64,000 bases of DNA from Hydrogenophilales bacterium 16-64-40 (lineage in GTDB: Bacteria; Pseudomonadota; Gammaproteobacteria; Burkholderiales; Thiobacillaceae): contig NCGX01000006.1 in NCBI GenBank assembly GCA_002256995.1, positions 62,001-126,000 of the forward strand. The letters run 5' to 3'. Both the position numbers and the translations under genes were made by a program. Shown one piece after another: positions 36,655-44,434 of this stretch. The notes beneath the pieces are model-generated. The model was not told the DNA's origin. It searched no databases and worked only from the letters and a program-made list of their open reading frames with translations. Numbering within the stretch: position 1 is the stretch's first letter; each line of letters opens with the position of its first letter.

Positions 36655-37461
36655 TTAAAGGTTTGGCTTGACCGCCTCGATGGTGGCCGAGGCGATGAAG
36701 TCCTCGACCCCACGGCCGGGCGCCCAGTGGCGGATGAACTCGCGGCTGGCATCCTTGGGGGCGATGCGGATGTCGGCGAAGCCCGCCGCCGCAAGCATCG
36801 CGGTGAGTGCGTCGACGCTGGCCGCACCGGCGACGCAAGCGGTGTAGAGGGCGACTTCCTGCTGCATGGCCTCCGGCAACGGGACGGTGGTGACGATGTC
36901 GGAAATGGCGAGGCGGCCACCGGGTTTCAGCACCCGCCAGGCGTCGCGAAACACCTGCGCCTTGTCCGGCGACAGGTTGATCACGCAGTTGGAAATGATG
37001 ACGTCCACCGTCGCGTCGGCGAGCGGCAGATGCTCGATCTCGCCGAGGCGGAAGTCGACGTTCGTGTAGCCGCCCTTGGCTGCGTTGGCGCGCGCCTTGG
37101 ACACCATGTCCGGGGTCATGTCGACGCCGATGACGGCGCCTGACGCGCCGACCTGGCGCGCGGCGAGGAAGGCGTCGAAGCCGGCGCCGCTGCCCAGATC
37201 CAGCACGGTCTCACCCGGCTTGAGTGCGGCGATGGCCTGCGGGTTGCCGCAGCCGAGCCCGAGGTTGGCGCCTTCCGGCACCGCAGCCGTCTCCTCGGCG
37301 CTGTAGCCGATGCCCTGCGACAGCAGTTCGGCGACGGATTGGTCGGAGGGCGCGCAGCATCCGGTGCTCGGTGCGCAGCAGCCGTCGGATTCGGCGCGCG
37401 CCACCGCGCCGTAGGCGTCGCGCACCTGCTGGCGAATCTGGTCGTGTTGGTGGATGCTCAT
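36655..37461 (-). CDS. arsM: Arsenite S-adenosylmethionine methyltransferase ArsM
   Basis: A 268-residue class I methyltransferase. The SAM loop is [13 protein letters not shown]. Three conserved cysteines needed for As(III) binding are present: C71 (LGLGCGNP), C159 (ISNCVINL) and C209 (YTACVAGA). It makes mono- and dimethylarsenicals. The N-terminus has two extra vicinal pairs, [13 protein letters not shown] (residues 27-39), a pattern shared with other proteins of this operon. Confidence 0.95.
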   Translation of the reverse strand: MSIHQHDQIRQQVRDAYGAVARAESDGCCAPSTGCCAPSDQSVAELLSQGIGYSAEETAAVPEGANLGLGCGNPQAIAALKPGETVLDLGSGAGFDAFLAARQVGASGAVIGVDMTPDMVSKARANAAKGGYTNVDFRLGEIEHLPLADATVDVIISNCVINLSPDKAQVFRDAWRVLKPGGRLAISDIVTTVPLPEAMQQEVALYTACVAGAASVDALTAMLAAAGFADIRIAPKDASREFIRHWAPGRGVEDFIASATIEAVKPNL

Positions 37462-37489
37462 GATCGGGCTCCTTGAAAAGTGTTGGGCT

Positions 37490-37801
37490 TCAGCAGCAGG
37501 ACTTGCCGGAGGGCGTCGGGATGCAGCAGGCCGCGCCCGACTCCACCACGGCGATCTTGGCTAACGGATCGGTGGGTTTGGCGCTGGGGGCGTAGGCTTC
37601 ATCGAAGCTGGCATCCAGCTTTTGCGCGGCCTCGTCGCGGATATGCCGGGCGATTTCGATCACCGCGTCGATCTGCTCGCGCGACACGCCATAGCCCTTC
37701 AGCCGGTCGATCTGGCACAGGCCCTGTTTGGGATGGTTGGCGGCAATATTGGCCGCCAGCGACACCAGGGCGACGATGGAAGGATGCAGTTCGGTACTCA
37801 T
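37490..37801 (-). CDS. Small AhpD/CMD-like protein with Cys-Cys tail
   Basis: A 103-residue helical protein. The middle ([17 protein letters not shown], then [15 protein letters not shown]) resembles the carboxymuconolactone decarboxylase/AhpD fold, but only one cysteine of the AhpD CxxC remains. The tail [13 protein letters not shown] has two vicinal pairs. The start ATG overlaps the arsP stop (ATGA), so it is translationally coupled to the permease. It may bind trivalent arsenicals; no function is established. Confidence 0.7.
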   Translation of the reverse strand: MSTELHPSIVALVSLAANIAANHPKQGLCQIDRLKGYGVSREQIDAVIEIARHIRDEAAQKLDASFDEAYAPSAKPTDPLAKIAVVESGAACCIPTPSGKSCC

Positions 37802-38763
37802 AGGATGACACTCCTCAAGGCGTTGAACAGGACGCCGACCAGCACGAAGGCGGTGGCGAGATAGGCAGCGAAGAGGCCGAGCAGCGGCCATTTGACGACC
37901 TTGCGCAAGATCAGCATCTCCGGCAGCGACAGCGCGATCACCGCCATCATGAAGGCCAGCACGGTGCCGAGCGGCACGCCCTTGCCGAGCAGCGCCTCCG
38001 CCACCGGGATGACGCCGACCGCGTCGGAATACATCGGCACGCCTGCGAGCACGGCGACGATGACCGACAGCACGCTGCCGTCGCCGGCGATTTTGGCGAC
38101 GAAGTCTGCCGGCACGTAGCCGTGGATCACGGCGCCGATGCCGACGCCGATCAGCACGTATTTCCAGATGCGCCCGACGATCTGCCGCACCTCGTTCCAG
38201 GCGTAGTCGTGGCGGGCGCGCAGGCCGGTGTCCCGCTCCTCCTGCGCCGCCTCGCCCATGTGGATTTTCCAGACGTAGTCCTCGACCCAGCGTTCCGGCT
38301 TGAAGGCCTGCAGCACGTAGCCGCCGACGAAGGCGACGGTCAGCCCGGTCGCCACGTAGATCAGCGTCATCTGCCAGCCGATGACGCCGGCCAGCACCAC
38401 CACCGCGACCTGGTTGACCATCGGGCTCGCGATCAAAAACGACAGCGTCACGCCGAGCGGGATGCCGGCCTCGACGAAGCCGATGAACAGTGGAATCGAC
38501 GAGCACGAGCAGAACGGCGTCGCCGCGCCCAGGCCCACCGCCATCAGGCGCGCGCCGGGGCCGGAGCGGCCGCGCATCATCGCGCGCACCCGCTCCGGCG
38601 TGAGCAGCGCACGCAGCCAGCCCATCAGGTAGATCACCGTGGTCAAGAGCACCAGGATCTTCGCCACGTCCATGACAAAAAAATGCAGCGCCGCGCCCAG
38701 CGGCGTCTCCGCCGAAAGCCCGGCGAGATCGAACACCAGCAGGGTGGCGAAGGCGTCGAACAT
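37798..38763 (-). CDS. arsP: ArsP-type organoarsenical efflux permease
   Basis: A 321-residue DUF318-family permease with about eight helices and the signature TPFCSCSSIPLFIGF, the cysteines used by ArsP to bind trivalent organoarsenicals. Known ArsP proteins export methylarsenite. Its start overlaps the stop of the upstream hydrolase remnant (TAATG) and its stop overlaps the next gene (ATGA). Confidence 0.88.
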   Translation of the reverse strand: MFDAFATLLVFDLAGLSAETPLGAALHFFVMDVAKILVLLTTVIYLMGWLRALLTPERVRAMMRGRSGPGARLMAVGLGAATPFCSCSSIPLFIGFVEAGIPLGVTLSFLIASPMVNQVAVVVLAGVIGWQMTLIYVATGLTVAFVGGYVLQAFKPERWVEDYVWKIHMGEAAQEERDTGLRARHDYAWNEVRQIVGRIWKYVLIGVGIGAVIHGYVPADFVAKIAGDGSVLSVIVAVLAGVPMYSDAVGVIPVAEALLGKGVPLGTVLAFMMAVIALSLPEMLILRKVVKWPLLGLFAAYLATAFVLVGVLFNALRSVIL

Positions 38764-39696
38764 TACTGCGACTCGAACTCGACGAAGGCGCGGTTCATGT
38801 TGGCGCGGTGGAGATCGCCGTAGTTCTCGAGATGCCGGAATTGCGGCAGGTCGGCGTAGCGGTCGAGCGTCGCACTCATCGGCTCCATCGCCTGCGCGGC
38901 AGCACCCACCTTGCCGGCGAGGAAATCGGAGTAGTCACCGGTCTCGCGTTGCGCCTGCGCGAGGTCCGTCACACGGCCGTGACCGGGGACGATGCGCGCC
39001 GGCTCTGCAAAGCGGCGAGCGCGTGGAAGGCCTGCTGGCCGTTCTTCACGCTCGACCACGGCAATACGCCGAGCAGACGGTCGACGTAGGCCAGGTCGCC
39101 GCTGAACATCACGCGCTGCCTGGGCAACCAGACCCAGGCGTCGCCCGGAAAATGCGCGTCGGTGTAAGTCAGGCTGAGCGTTTCGCCGCCCAGTTCCAGC
39201 GTGGCCGAATCGCCCGCCGGGGTCTTGGACGCGGGCAGCGGCTGCGTCCCCCGCATGCGCTCGCCGAGAAAGCGGGTCAGCCCTGCCATGTGCTGCCCCG
39301 CATATTCGGCCTGGGTGGCGGCGGTGCGGGCGAGCGCAATGACCTCGGCGCCCTTGCGGGAAAAATAGTCGTTGCCGAGCCAGCGGTGGTCCTGGCTGCC
39401 GGTGTTGACGACCCAGCGCACCGGCTGCTTCGTCACGCGGGCGATGGCGGCCTCGATCTTCTTGGCGCCAAGCAGGCTGACACCGGAGTCGATCAGGATC
39501 ACCCCGTCGGACGCGACGATAAAGCCGAATTGGCGTTCAAGCCGTCGTTCTCCGCGCTGCGCTGGCCCAGCGGACCGACGATGGCGTAGACGTTGTCGAC
39601 GACCTGTTCGGCTTGGGGCTGGTAGTCGGCGCGAGCAGAGAGCGCAAGCAAACTTGCAGCGGCAGCAAACAGGATGAATACGCTACGTTTCAACAT
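38763..39696 (-). pseudogene. MBL-fold metallohydrolase, broken by two frameshifts
   Basis: Read in three frames, the pieces join into one periplasmic MBL hydrolase of about 310 residues. The N-terminus is a signal peptide (VFILFAAAASLLALSARA); the second piece has DGVILIDSG, NTGSQDHRWLGN and HFPGDAWVW; the third has ARIVPGHGRVTDL. Frame shifts fall near 39518 (family phrase NFGFIVASDG needs one more base) and near 39010 (ALAALQ-EPARIVPGHG needs one more base). Both fit single-base deletions. It could be a recent pseudogene or two sequencing errors. It lies between acr3 and arsP. Confidence 0.8.
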
Positions 39697-39702
39697 TTTC
39701 TT

Positions 39703-40782
39703 TTATTTGGCAGCCAGACCCGCTTCATACCAGCCCTTGCTGCGGTTGACGATCTTCACCACCAGCAGCATCACCGGCACCTCGATCAACACCCCCACCA
39801 CGGTGGCGAGCGCCGCACCCGACTGGAAGCCGAACAGCGCGATCGCCGCCGCCACCGCCAGTTCGAAGAAGTTGGACGCGCCGATCAGCGCCGACGGGCA
39901 GGCGACGCTGTGCTTCTCGCCCACCTTGCGATTGAGCCAATAGGCCAGCCCCGAATTGAAGAACACCTGGATCAGGATCGGCACTGCCAGCAACGCAATA
40001 ATCAGCGGCTGCGCGATGATCTGCTCGCCCTGGAAAGCGAACAGCAGCACCAGCGTGACGAGCAACGCAAGGATGGACAGATGGCCGAGGCTGGCAAGCG
40101 TCGCATCGAACGCCGCCTGCCCCCGCTTGAGCAATTGTCGACGCCACAGCTGCGCCAGGATCACCGGGATGACGATATAGAGCACCACCGAGGCAAACAG
40201 CGTGTCCCACGGCACCACGATCGCCGACAGCCCGAGCAGCAGGCCGACGATGGGCGCGAAGGCGAAGATCATGATGGTGTCGTTCAGCGCCACCTGCGAC
40301 AAGGTGAAGTACGGGTCGCCGCCGGTGAGCCGGCTCCATACGAACACCATCGCGGTGCAGGGCGCCGCGGCCAGAATAATCAGCCCGGCGACGTAGCTGT
40401 CGAGCTGCTCCGCCGGCAGGTAGGGCGCGAACAGATGGCGGATGAAGAGCCACGCCAGGAGCGCCATCGAAAACGGCTTCACCGCCCAGTTGACGAACAG
40501 CGTCACGCCGATGCCCTTCCAATGCGACCGCACCTGATGCAGCGCACCGAAGTCGATCTTCATCAGCATCGGGATGATCATCACCCAGATCAAAAGGCCG
40601 ACCGGAATGTTGACCTGCGCCACTTCCATCCGCCCCAGCGCCTGGAACGGCGCCGGCAGGAACTGGCCCAGCGCCACGCCGGCGACGATGCACAGCGCCA
40701 CCCACAGGGTGAGCCAGCGCTCAAACACGCTCATCGGCGCGCCGGCGACACGCCTTCCTGTCACCTCACACTGTGCACTCAT
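39703..40782 (-). CDS. acr3: Arsenite efflux transporter Acr3
   Basis: A 359-residue, ten-helix carrier of the BASS/ACR3 type. The essential cysteine is in ILAAAPCTAMVFVWS and the second conserved loop is GASNFFELAVAAAIALFG. It exports arsenite (possibly antimonite) using the membrane potential. It overlaps the upstream arsC by 4 bases. It is often labelled arsB but is unrelated to the E. coli ArsB. Confidence 0.94.
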   Translation of the reverse strand: MSAQCEVTGRRVAGAPMSVFERWLTLWVALCIVAGVALGQFLPAPFQALGRMEVAQVNIPVGLLIWVMIIPMLMKIDFGALHQVRSHWKGIGVTLFVNWAVKPFSMALLAWLFIRHLFAPYLPAEQLDSYVAGLIILAAAPCTAMVFVWSRLTGGDPYFTLSQVALNDTIMIFAFAPIVGLLLGLSAIVVPWDTLFASVVLYIVIPVILAQLWRRQLLKRGQAAFDATLASLGHLSILALLVTLVLLFAFQGEQIIAQPLIIALLAVPILIQVFFNSGLAYWLNRKVGEKHSVACPSALIGASNFFELAVAAAIALFGFQSGAALATVVGVLIEVPVMLLVVKIVNRSKGWYEAGLAAK

Positions 40783-41276
40783 GCCGTCTTTCCAATATCA
40801 CGCACCGCCTGCTGCAGCTTCATGCGATCGAGCGTCTCGAACGGCAGGCTGACGAACATACAGATGCGGCGTTGCAGTTGGCTCATGGCATCGACAAAGG
40901 CATGGCGCTTCGCCTCGTCGCCACCTTCCATCGCGACCGGATCGGGAACCCCCCAATGCGCGGTGACCGGCTGTCCCGGCCACACCGGGCAGACTTCGCC
41001 CGCCGCCTTGTCGCATACCGTGATAACAAAATCGAGGCGCGGCGCGTCAGTCTGCGCGAATTCATCCCACGGTTTGCTGCGAAGCTCGCCGGTGGGGAAG
41101 TTGTTTTTTTCGAGCAGCGCCAGCGCAAACGGATTCACCTGCCCGGCCGGATGGCTGCCCGCGCTGAATGCCCGGAAGCGCCCCTTGCCCAGATTGTTGA
41201 GCAGGGCCTCGGCCAGGATCGAGCGCGCCGAATTGCCGGTGCACAGGAACAACACGTTGAAGACCGGTTCGACCAT
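40779..41276 (-). CDS. arsC: Arsenate reductase, low-molecular-weight phosphatase type (copy 1)
   Basis: A 165-residue ArsC of the LMW-PTP fold. The P-loop is VLFLCTGNSARS; later cysteines are in VITVCDKAAGEVCPVW. It belongs to the thioredoxin- or mycothiol-linked class and reduces arsenate for Acr3 export. It precedes acr3 with a 4-base overlap. Confidence 0.92.
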   Translation of the reverse strand: MVEPVFNVLFLCTGNSARSILAEALLNNLGKGRFRAFSAGSHPAGQVNPFALALLEKNNFPTGELRSKPWDEFAQTDAPRLDFVITVCDKAAGEVCPVWPGQPVTAHWGVPDPVAMEGGDEAKRHAFVDAMSQLQRRICMFVSLPFETLDRMKLQQAVRDIGKTA

Positions 41277-41294
41277 GGCAGCGTCTCCGGCGAC

Positions 41295-41726
41295 TCAGGC
41301 GACAGCGGCCTGCAGGCCGAGCTTCCCGCGCACCGCCGCGACCAGCCGACTGCGGATGTCGTCGCGCACGGCGATAAAGCTCTCCAGCGGCTCGCCGTGC
41401 GGGTCGTGAAACGGCAGGTGGATGGCCGGGATCGGCTTCGGGAAGATCGGGCAGGCTTCCTTCGCGTTGTCGCACACCGTGACCACGAGGTCGATGTCCT
41501 CGTTCATCACCGCATCGATGTCCTTCGGGTGCAGGCCGTCGGTATTGAGGCCTGCCGCTTGCAGCGCGGCGATCGCGCCGTCGGCCACTTTCGGCTGCGG
41601 CCGGGTGCCGGCGGAGAGCGCGCGCACCTGGCCGGCAAGGTCGTGGTTCAGCAGCACTTCGGCCATTTGCGAGCGGCAGGAATTGCCGGTGCACAGCACC
41701 AGCACGGTGTAGGTTTTTTCAGCCAC
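41295..41726 (-). CDS. arsC: Arsenate reductase, low-molecular-weight phosphatase type (copy 2)
   Basis: A 143-residue LMW-PTP-type ArsC with the P-loop VLVLCTGNSCRS and the redox pair in VTVCDNAKEACPIF. It keeps the S. aureus-like C(x)nC arrangement more closely than copy 1. The two copies are clearly diverged, so this is not a recent tandem duplication. It lies 30 bases after arsI. Confidence 0.92.
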   Translation of the reverse strand: MAEKTYTVLVLCTGNSCRSQMAEVLLNHDLAGQVRALSAGTRPQPKVADGAIAALQAAGLNTDGLHPKDIDAVMNEDIDLVVTVCDNAKEACPIFPKPIPAIHLPFHDPHGEPLESFIAVRDDIRSRLVAAVRGKLGLQAAVA

Positions 41727-41756
41727 GATGGCTCCCTTGTTGAATGAAAGAAAAAC

Positions 41757-42224
41757 TCAGCAACAGCCGCCCGCTGCGGACTGGGCCGGGGTACAGCAGG
41801 CGGTCTTTTCCGCTGCGGGTTCGGGCACGCAGCAGCCGCCGGCCGACGGCCCGCCGAACACCGGGATGCTGTCGAGCGTGTGATAGGTTTCCCAGGCGAT
41901 GCCGGTGGGATCGGTCGCCCAGTATTTGTCCGACTTTGCGTAGCAGCAGGCGGTACCCATTTCCACCACCACCTCGCCGTCGAGCTTCTGCAGGCGCGCG
42001 TTCATCTCGGCCAGCTCGTCGGCGTTTTCGACCTGCACGCCCAGATGGTTGAGGCCGGGGGCGGCGCCGCGCGCCGAGATCGCGAAGTTGACGCGCGGAT
42101 CATCGAGCATCCACTTGGCGTAGTCATCCTTGGTGACCGTCGGCTCGGCGGCGAACATGGTGGAATAGAACTTGATGCTGGCGGCCAGATCGTCGACCGC
42201 GACGTGTACGTGCAGGCGTTTCAT
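41757..42224 (-). CDS. arsI: C-As lyase ArsI (VOC family)
   Basis: A 155-residue vicinal-oxygen-chelate dioxygenase. The metal ligands are the His of LHVHVAVDD, the His of LNHLGVQVE and the Glu of AWETYHT. The As(III)-binding vicinal pair is in GTACCYAKSDKYW. ArsI cleaves the carbon-arsenic bond of methylarsenite. The tail holds three more vicinal pairs (GGCCVPEP, TACCTPA, GGCC). The start overlaps the arsR stop by 4 bases. Confidence 0.92.
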   Translation of the reverse strand: MKRLHVHVAVDDLAASIKFYSTMFAAEPTVTKDDYAKWMLDDPRVNFAISARGAAPGLNHLGVQVENADELAEMNARLQKLDGEVVVEMGTACCYAKSDKYWATDPTGIAWETYHTLDSIPVFGGPSAGGCCVPEPAAEKTACCTPAQSAAGGCC

Positions 42225-42559
42225 GATGGTTCCTTTTCAGTCGAACAAGCGGGAGTGCAAACCGGCGAGCAGGGATTGCCGCCGCAGCAGTTTTCGGTGA
42301 GAAAACCGAGCAGTGCGTTCATGGTCGAGAAATTTGCGGTGTAGATGACGAAGCGCCCTGCCTGCTGCGAGCTCACCATTTCGGCATGCGACAGTTCCTT
42401 CAGGTGGAAGGACAGCGAGGACGGCGCGATGCCGGTGAGTTCGCTGATCCGGCCGGCGGCAAGGCCGGCAGGGCCGGCCTGAACCAGCGCGCGAAAGATG
42501 GCCAGACGGGAATCCTGGGCCAGGGCAGCGAGGGCAGTAACGACGGTTTTCGTTTCCAT
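42221..42559 (-). CDS. arsR: ArsR-family repressor
   Basis: A 112-residue winged-helix repressor (ISELTGIAPSSLSFHLKEL recognition region). The C-terminal tail ENCCGGNPCSPVCTPACST carries five cysteines; the vicinal pair probably senses As(III), as in other ArsR types whose sensor moved to the C-terminus. The helix-3 CVCDLC site of E. coli ArsR is absent. First gene of the operon. Confidence 0.93.
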   Translation of the reverse strand: METKTVVTALAALAQDSRLAIFRALVQAGPAGLAAGRISELTGIAPSSLSFHLKELSHAEMVSSQQAGRFVIYTANFSTMNALLGFLTENCCGGNPCSPVCTPACSTEKEPS

Positions 42560-42562
42560 ATT

Positions 42563-42595
42563 TCAATGATATTTGAATTATTGAAAACATTGCAA
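42563..42595 (-). promoter_or_regulatory. arsR promoter with overlapping ArsR operator
   Basis: On the minus strand TTGCAA (42595-42590), an 18-base spacer and TATCAT (42571-42566) form a promoter in an AT-rich island. The dyad TCAA-tgatat-TTGA (42563-42576) covers the -10 and is a likely ArsR operator. The predicted start of transcription falls at or next to the arsR ATG at 42559 and no ribosome site is visible, so arsR may be leaderless. Confidence 0.55.
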
Positions 42596-42765
42596 GCTTT
42601 TTTTGCCACCCACCCGGCGTCATTTTCGATCGCTCGCTGTCCCGGTCAAACCAGCCTTCCTGAAAATATTCGTGTCGAACGGGAATAAACTCAGCGTTAC
42701 GGGTGTTCACGTCAATGCAAGCCAAACTTGCGTTTGTCCCTCCAACCCATTAACAAGGAAACGCC

Positions 42766-43149
42766 ATGAACACCTCATTCACCGCCTCCCTCGCCGCTCT
42801 GAGCATGCTGGTTGCCTGCGCCACCCCCTACGCCGCATCGCCCGCCAAGACCGAGATGGGCGTGCTCACTAACCCGGCCGGCATGACGCTGTACGTCTTC
42901 GACAAGGACATGGCCGGCTCCGGCAAGAGCGTCTGCAACGGCGACTGCGCCGCGAAGTGGCCGCCCCTGGCCGCGGCCGCGGCCGCGTCCGACAAGGCCA
43001 GCGGCGACTACGCTGTCATCACCCGCGACGACGGTTCGAAGCAGTGGTCGTACAAGGGCAAGCCGCTGTACCTGTGGATCAAGGACCAGAAGCCGGGCGA
43101 CATGACCGGCGACGGCGTCAACAACGTGTGGCACACCGCCAAGCCCTGA
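42766..43149 (+). CDS. Secreted COG4315-type protein with YxxxD repeats
   Basis: A 127-residue exported protein: signal peptide with a possible lipobox near LSMLVACATPYAA, then two repeats of the COG4315 pattern, TLYVFDKD (with CNGDCAAKWPP) and PLYLWIKDQKPGDMTGDG. AGGAAACGCC precedes the ATG. This family is often linked to ECF sigma factors; here the sigma gene starts on the very next base. Function is unknown; a periplasmic metal or redox role has been guessed for relatives. Confidence 0.82.
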   Translation: MNTSFTASLAALSMLVACATPYAASPAKTEMGVLTNPAGMTLYVFDKDMAGSGKSVCNGDCAAKWPPLAAAAAASDKASGDYAVITRDDGSKQWSYKGKPLYLWIKDQKPGDMTGDGVNNVWHTAKP

Positions 43150-43647
43150 GTGCGCACCCGTCCCGACCTGATCGAGCACCTCCCCCGCCTGCGCCGCTAT
43201 GCCCGGGCGCTGACGGGTGACGTCAATCGCGCCGACGACCTGGTGCAGGACACCCTCGAGCGCGCGCTGGCAAAGCTCGACCTGTGGCAGCCCGGCAGCG
43301 ACCTGCGCGCCTGGCTGTTCACCCTGATGCACAATCTGTTCGTCAACCAGATCCGGATCAAGCGGCCGCAGGAAACCGTGATGGAGGACGCGCTCGACGA
43401 GCCGGTGAGCGGCGGCCAGATGGAGGCGCTGGCCGCGCGCGACATCCACGCCGCGCTGGCGCGGCTGCCCGAGGAACAGCGCGAAGTCCTGCTGCTAGTG
43501 GGGCTGGAGCAATTCGGCTACGCTGAAGCCGCCCAGGTGCTGGGCGTGCCGACCGGCACCGTGATGTCGCGGCTGTCGCGTGCGCGCGAGCGGATGCGGC
43601 AGATGCTGGCGGGCGAACCCGCAGTCAAACTGAAGCTTGTGATATGA
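43150..43647 (+). CDS. ECF-type RNA polymerase sigma factor
   Basis: A 165-residue sigma factor with region 2 (ADDLVQDTLERAL) and region 4 (LPEEQREVLLLVGLEQFGYAEAAQVLGVPTGTVMSRLSRARERM). The start is GTG, touching the preceding stop (TGAGTG), so it is coupled to the COG4315 gene. It overlaps the anti-sigma gene by 4 bases. It probably drives its own operon; GGGAATAAA around 42688, upstream of the COG4315 gene, is a possible -35. Confidence 0.92.
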   Translation: MRTRPDLIEHLPRLRRYARALTGDVNRADDLVQDTLERALAKLDLWQPGSDLRAWLFTLMHNLFVNQIRIKRPQETVMEDALDEPVSGGQMEALAARDIHAALARLPEEQREVLLLVGLEQFGYAEAAQVLGVPTGTVMSRLSRARERMRQMLAGEPAVKLKLVI

Positions 43648-44417
43648 CAGACAACGTCCACGAACATGAACTCCACGCCTATGTGGATGGCACCCTGCCC
43701 GAGGCGCGCCGCCTCGAGGTCGAGGCTTGGCTGGCTGCGCATCCGGCCGACGCCGCGCGGGTGCAGGATTGGATCGGACAGAACCAGTCCCTGCATGCCG
43801 CCTTCGACAGTGTGCTGAACGAGCCGCTGCCGCTGAACCTGGTGCGCGCCACCCGCCGCCCGGCCCTGCCCGTGCCGTTCAAGGCGGTGGCGGCGACGCT
43901 GGCCATGCTGGTGACCGGACTGATCGGCTATGCCATCGGCCTTGGCACCCCCGGGCAGGCGCCCGCCGCCCCGGCCTACCTTGCCCGCGACGCCGCCATC
44001 GCCCACGCCGTGTTCAGCCCCGAATCGCGCCACCCGGTCGAAGTCGACGCCGCCCACGCCGACCATCTGGTGGCCTGGCTCTCCAAACGCGTCGGCACCC
44101 AACTGCAGGCGCCGGACTTCAGCGCGCAGGGATTCGAGTTGCTGGGCGGCCGCCTGCTCACCGGCGAAACCGGACCGGTGGCGCAGTTCATGTATCAGGA
44201 CAAGATCGAGCGCCGCGTCACCCTGTACGTGCGCCGCGCGGTGGCCGGCAATACGGAGACGAGCTTCCGCCACGCCACCGAAAACGGCGTCGACGTGTTC
44301 TACTGGATCGACGGGGATTTCGGCTACGCCCTGTCAGGGCAGATCGGGCGGCAGGCGATCCAGCGGTTAGCCGATGCGGCCTATCGCCAACTCGTCACCG
44401 CATCAGCCGACCGATAA
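43644..44417 (+). CDS. Anti-sigma factor, membrane-anchored
   Basis: A 257-residue protein. The N-terminal helices HEHELHAYVDGTLPEARRLEVEAWL are the sigma-binding anti-sigma fold. One membrane helix (AVAATLAMLVTGLIGYAIGL) leads to a periplasmic domain ending in FYWIDGDFGYALSG. It contains no cysteine, so it is not a classic redox zinc anti-sigma factor. It overlaps the sigma gene by 4 bases. Confidence 0.85.
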   Translation: MTDNVHEHELHAYVDGTLPEARRLEVEAWLAAHPADAARVQDWIGQNQSLHAAFDSVLNEPLPLNLVRATRRPALPVPFKAVAATLAMLVTGLIGYAIGLGTPGQAPAAPAYLARDAAIAHAVFSPESRHPVEVDAAHADHLVAWLSKRVGTQLQAPDFSAQGFELLGGRLLTGETGPVAQFMYQDKIERRVTLYVRRAVAGNTETSFRHATENGVDVFYWIDGDFGYALSGQIGRQAIQRLADAAYRQLVTASADR

Positions 44418-44434
44418 GCCCGCCGACGGAAGCC

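Noticed and set aside
40779-41726. Possible recent duplication of arsC
   Set aside because: The two proteins differ in length and in most residues outside the P-loop, so they are old paralogues or separately acquired.
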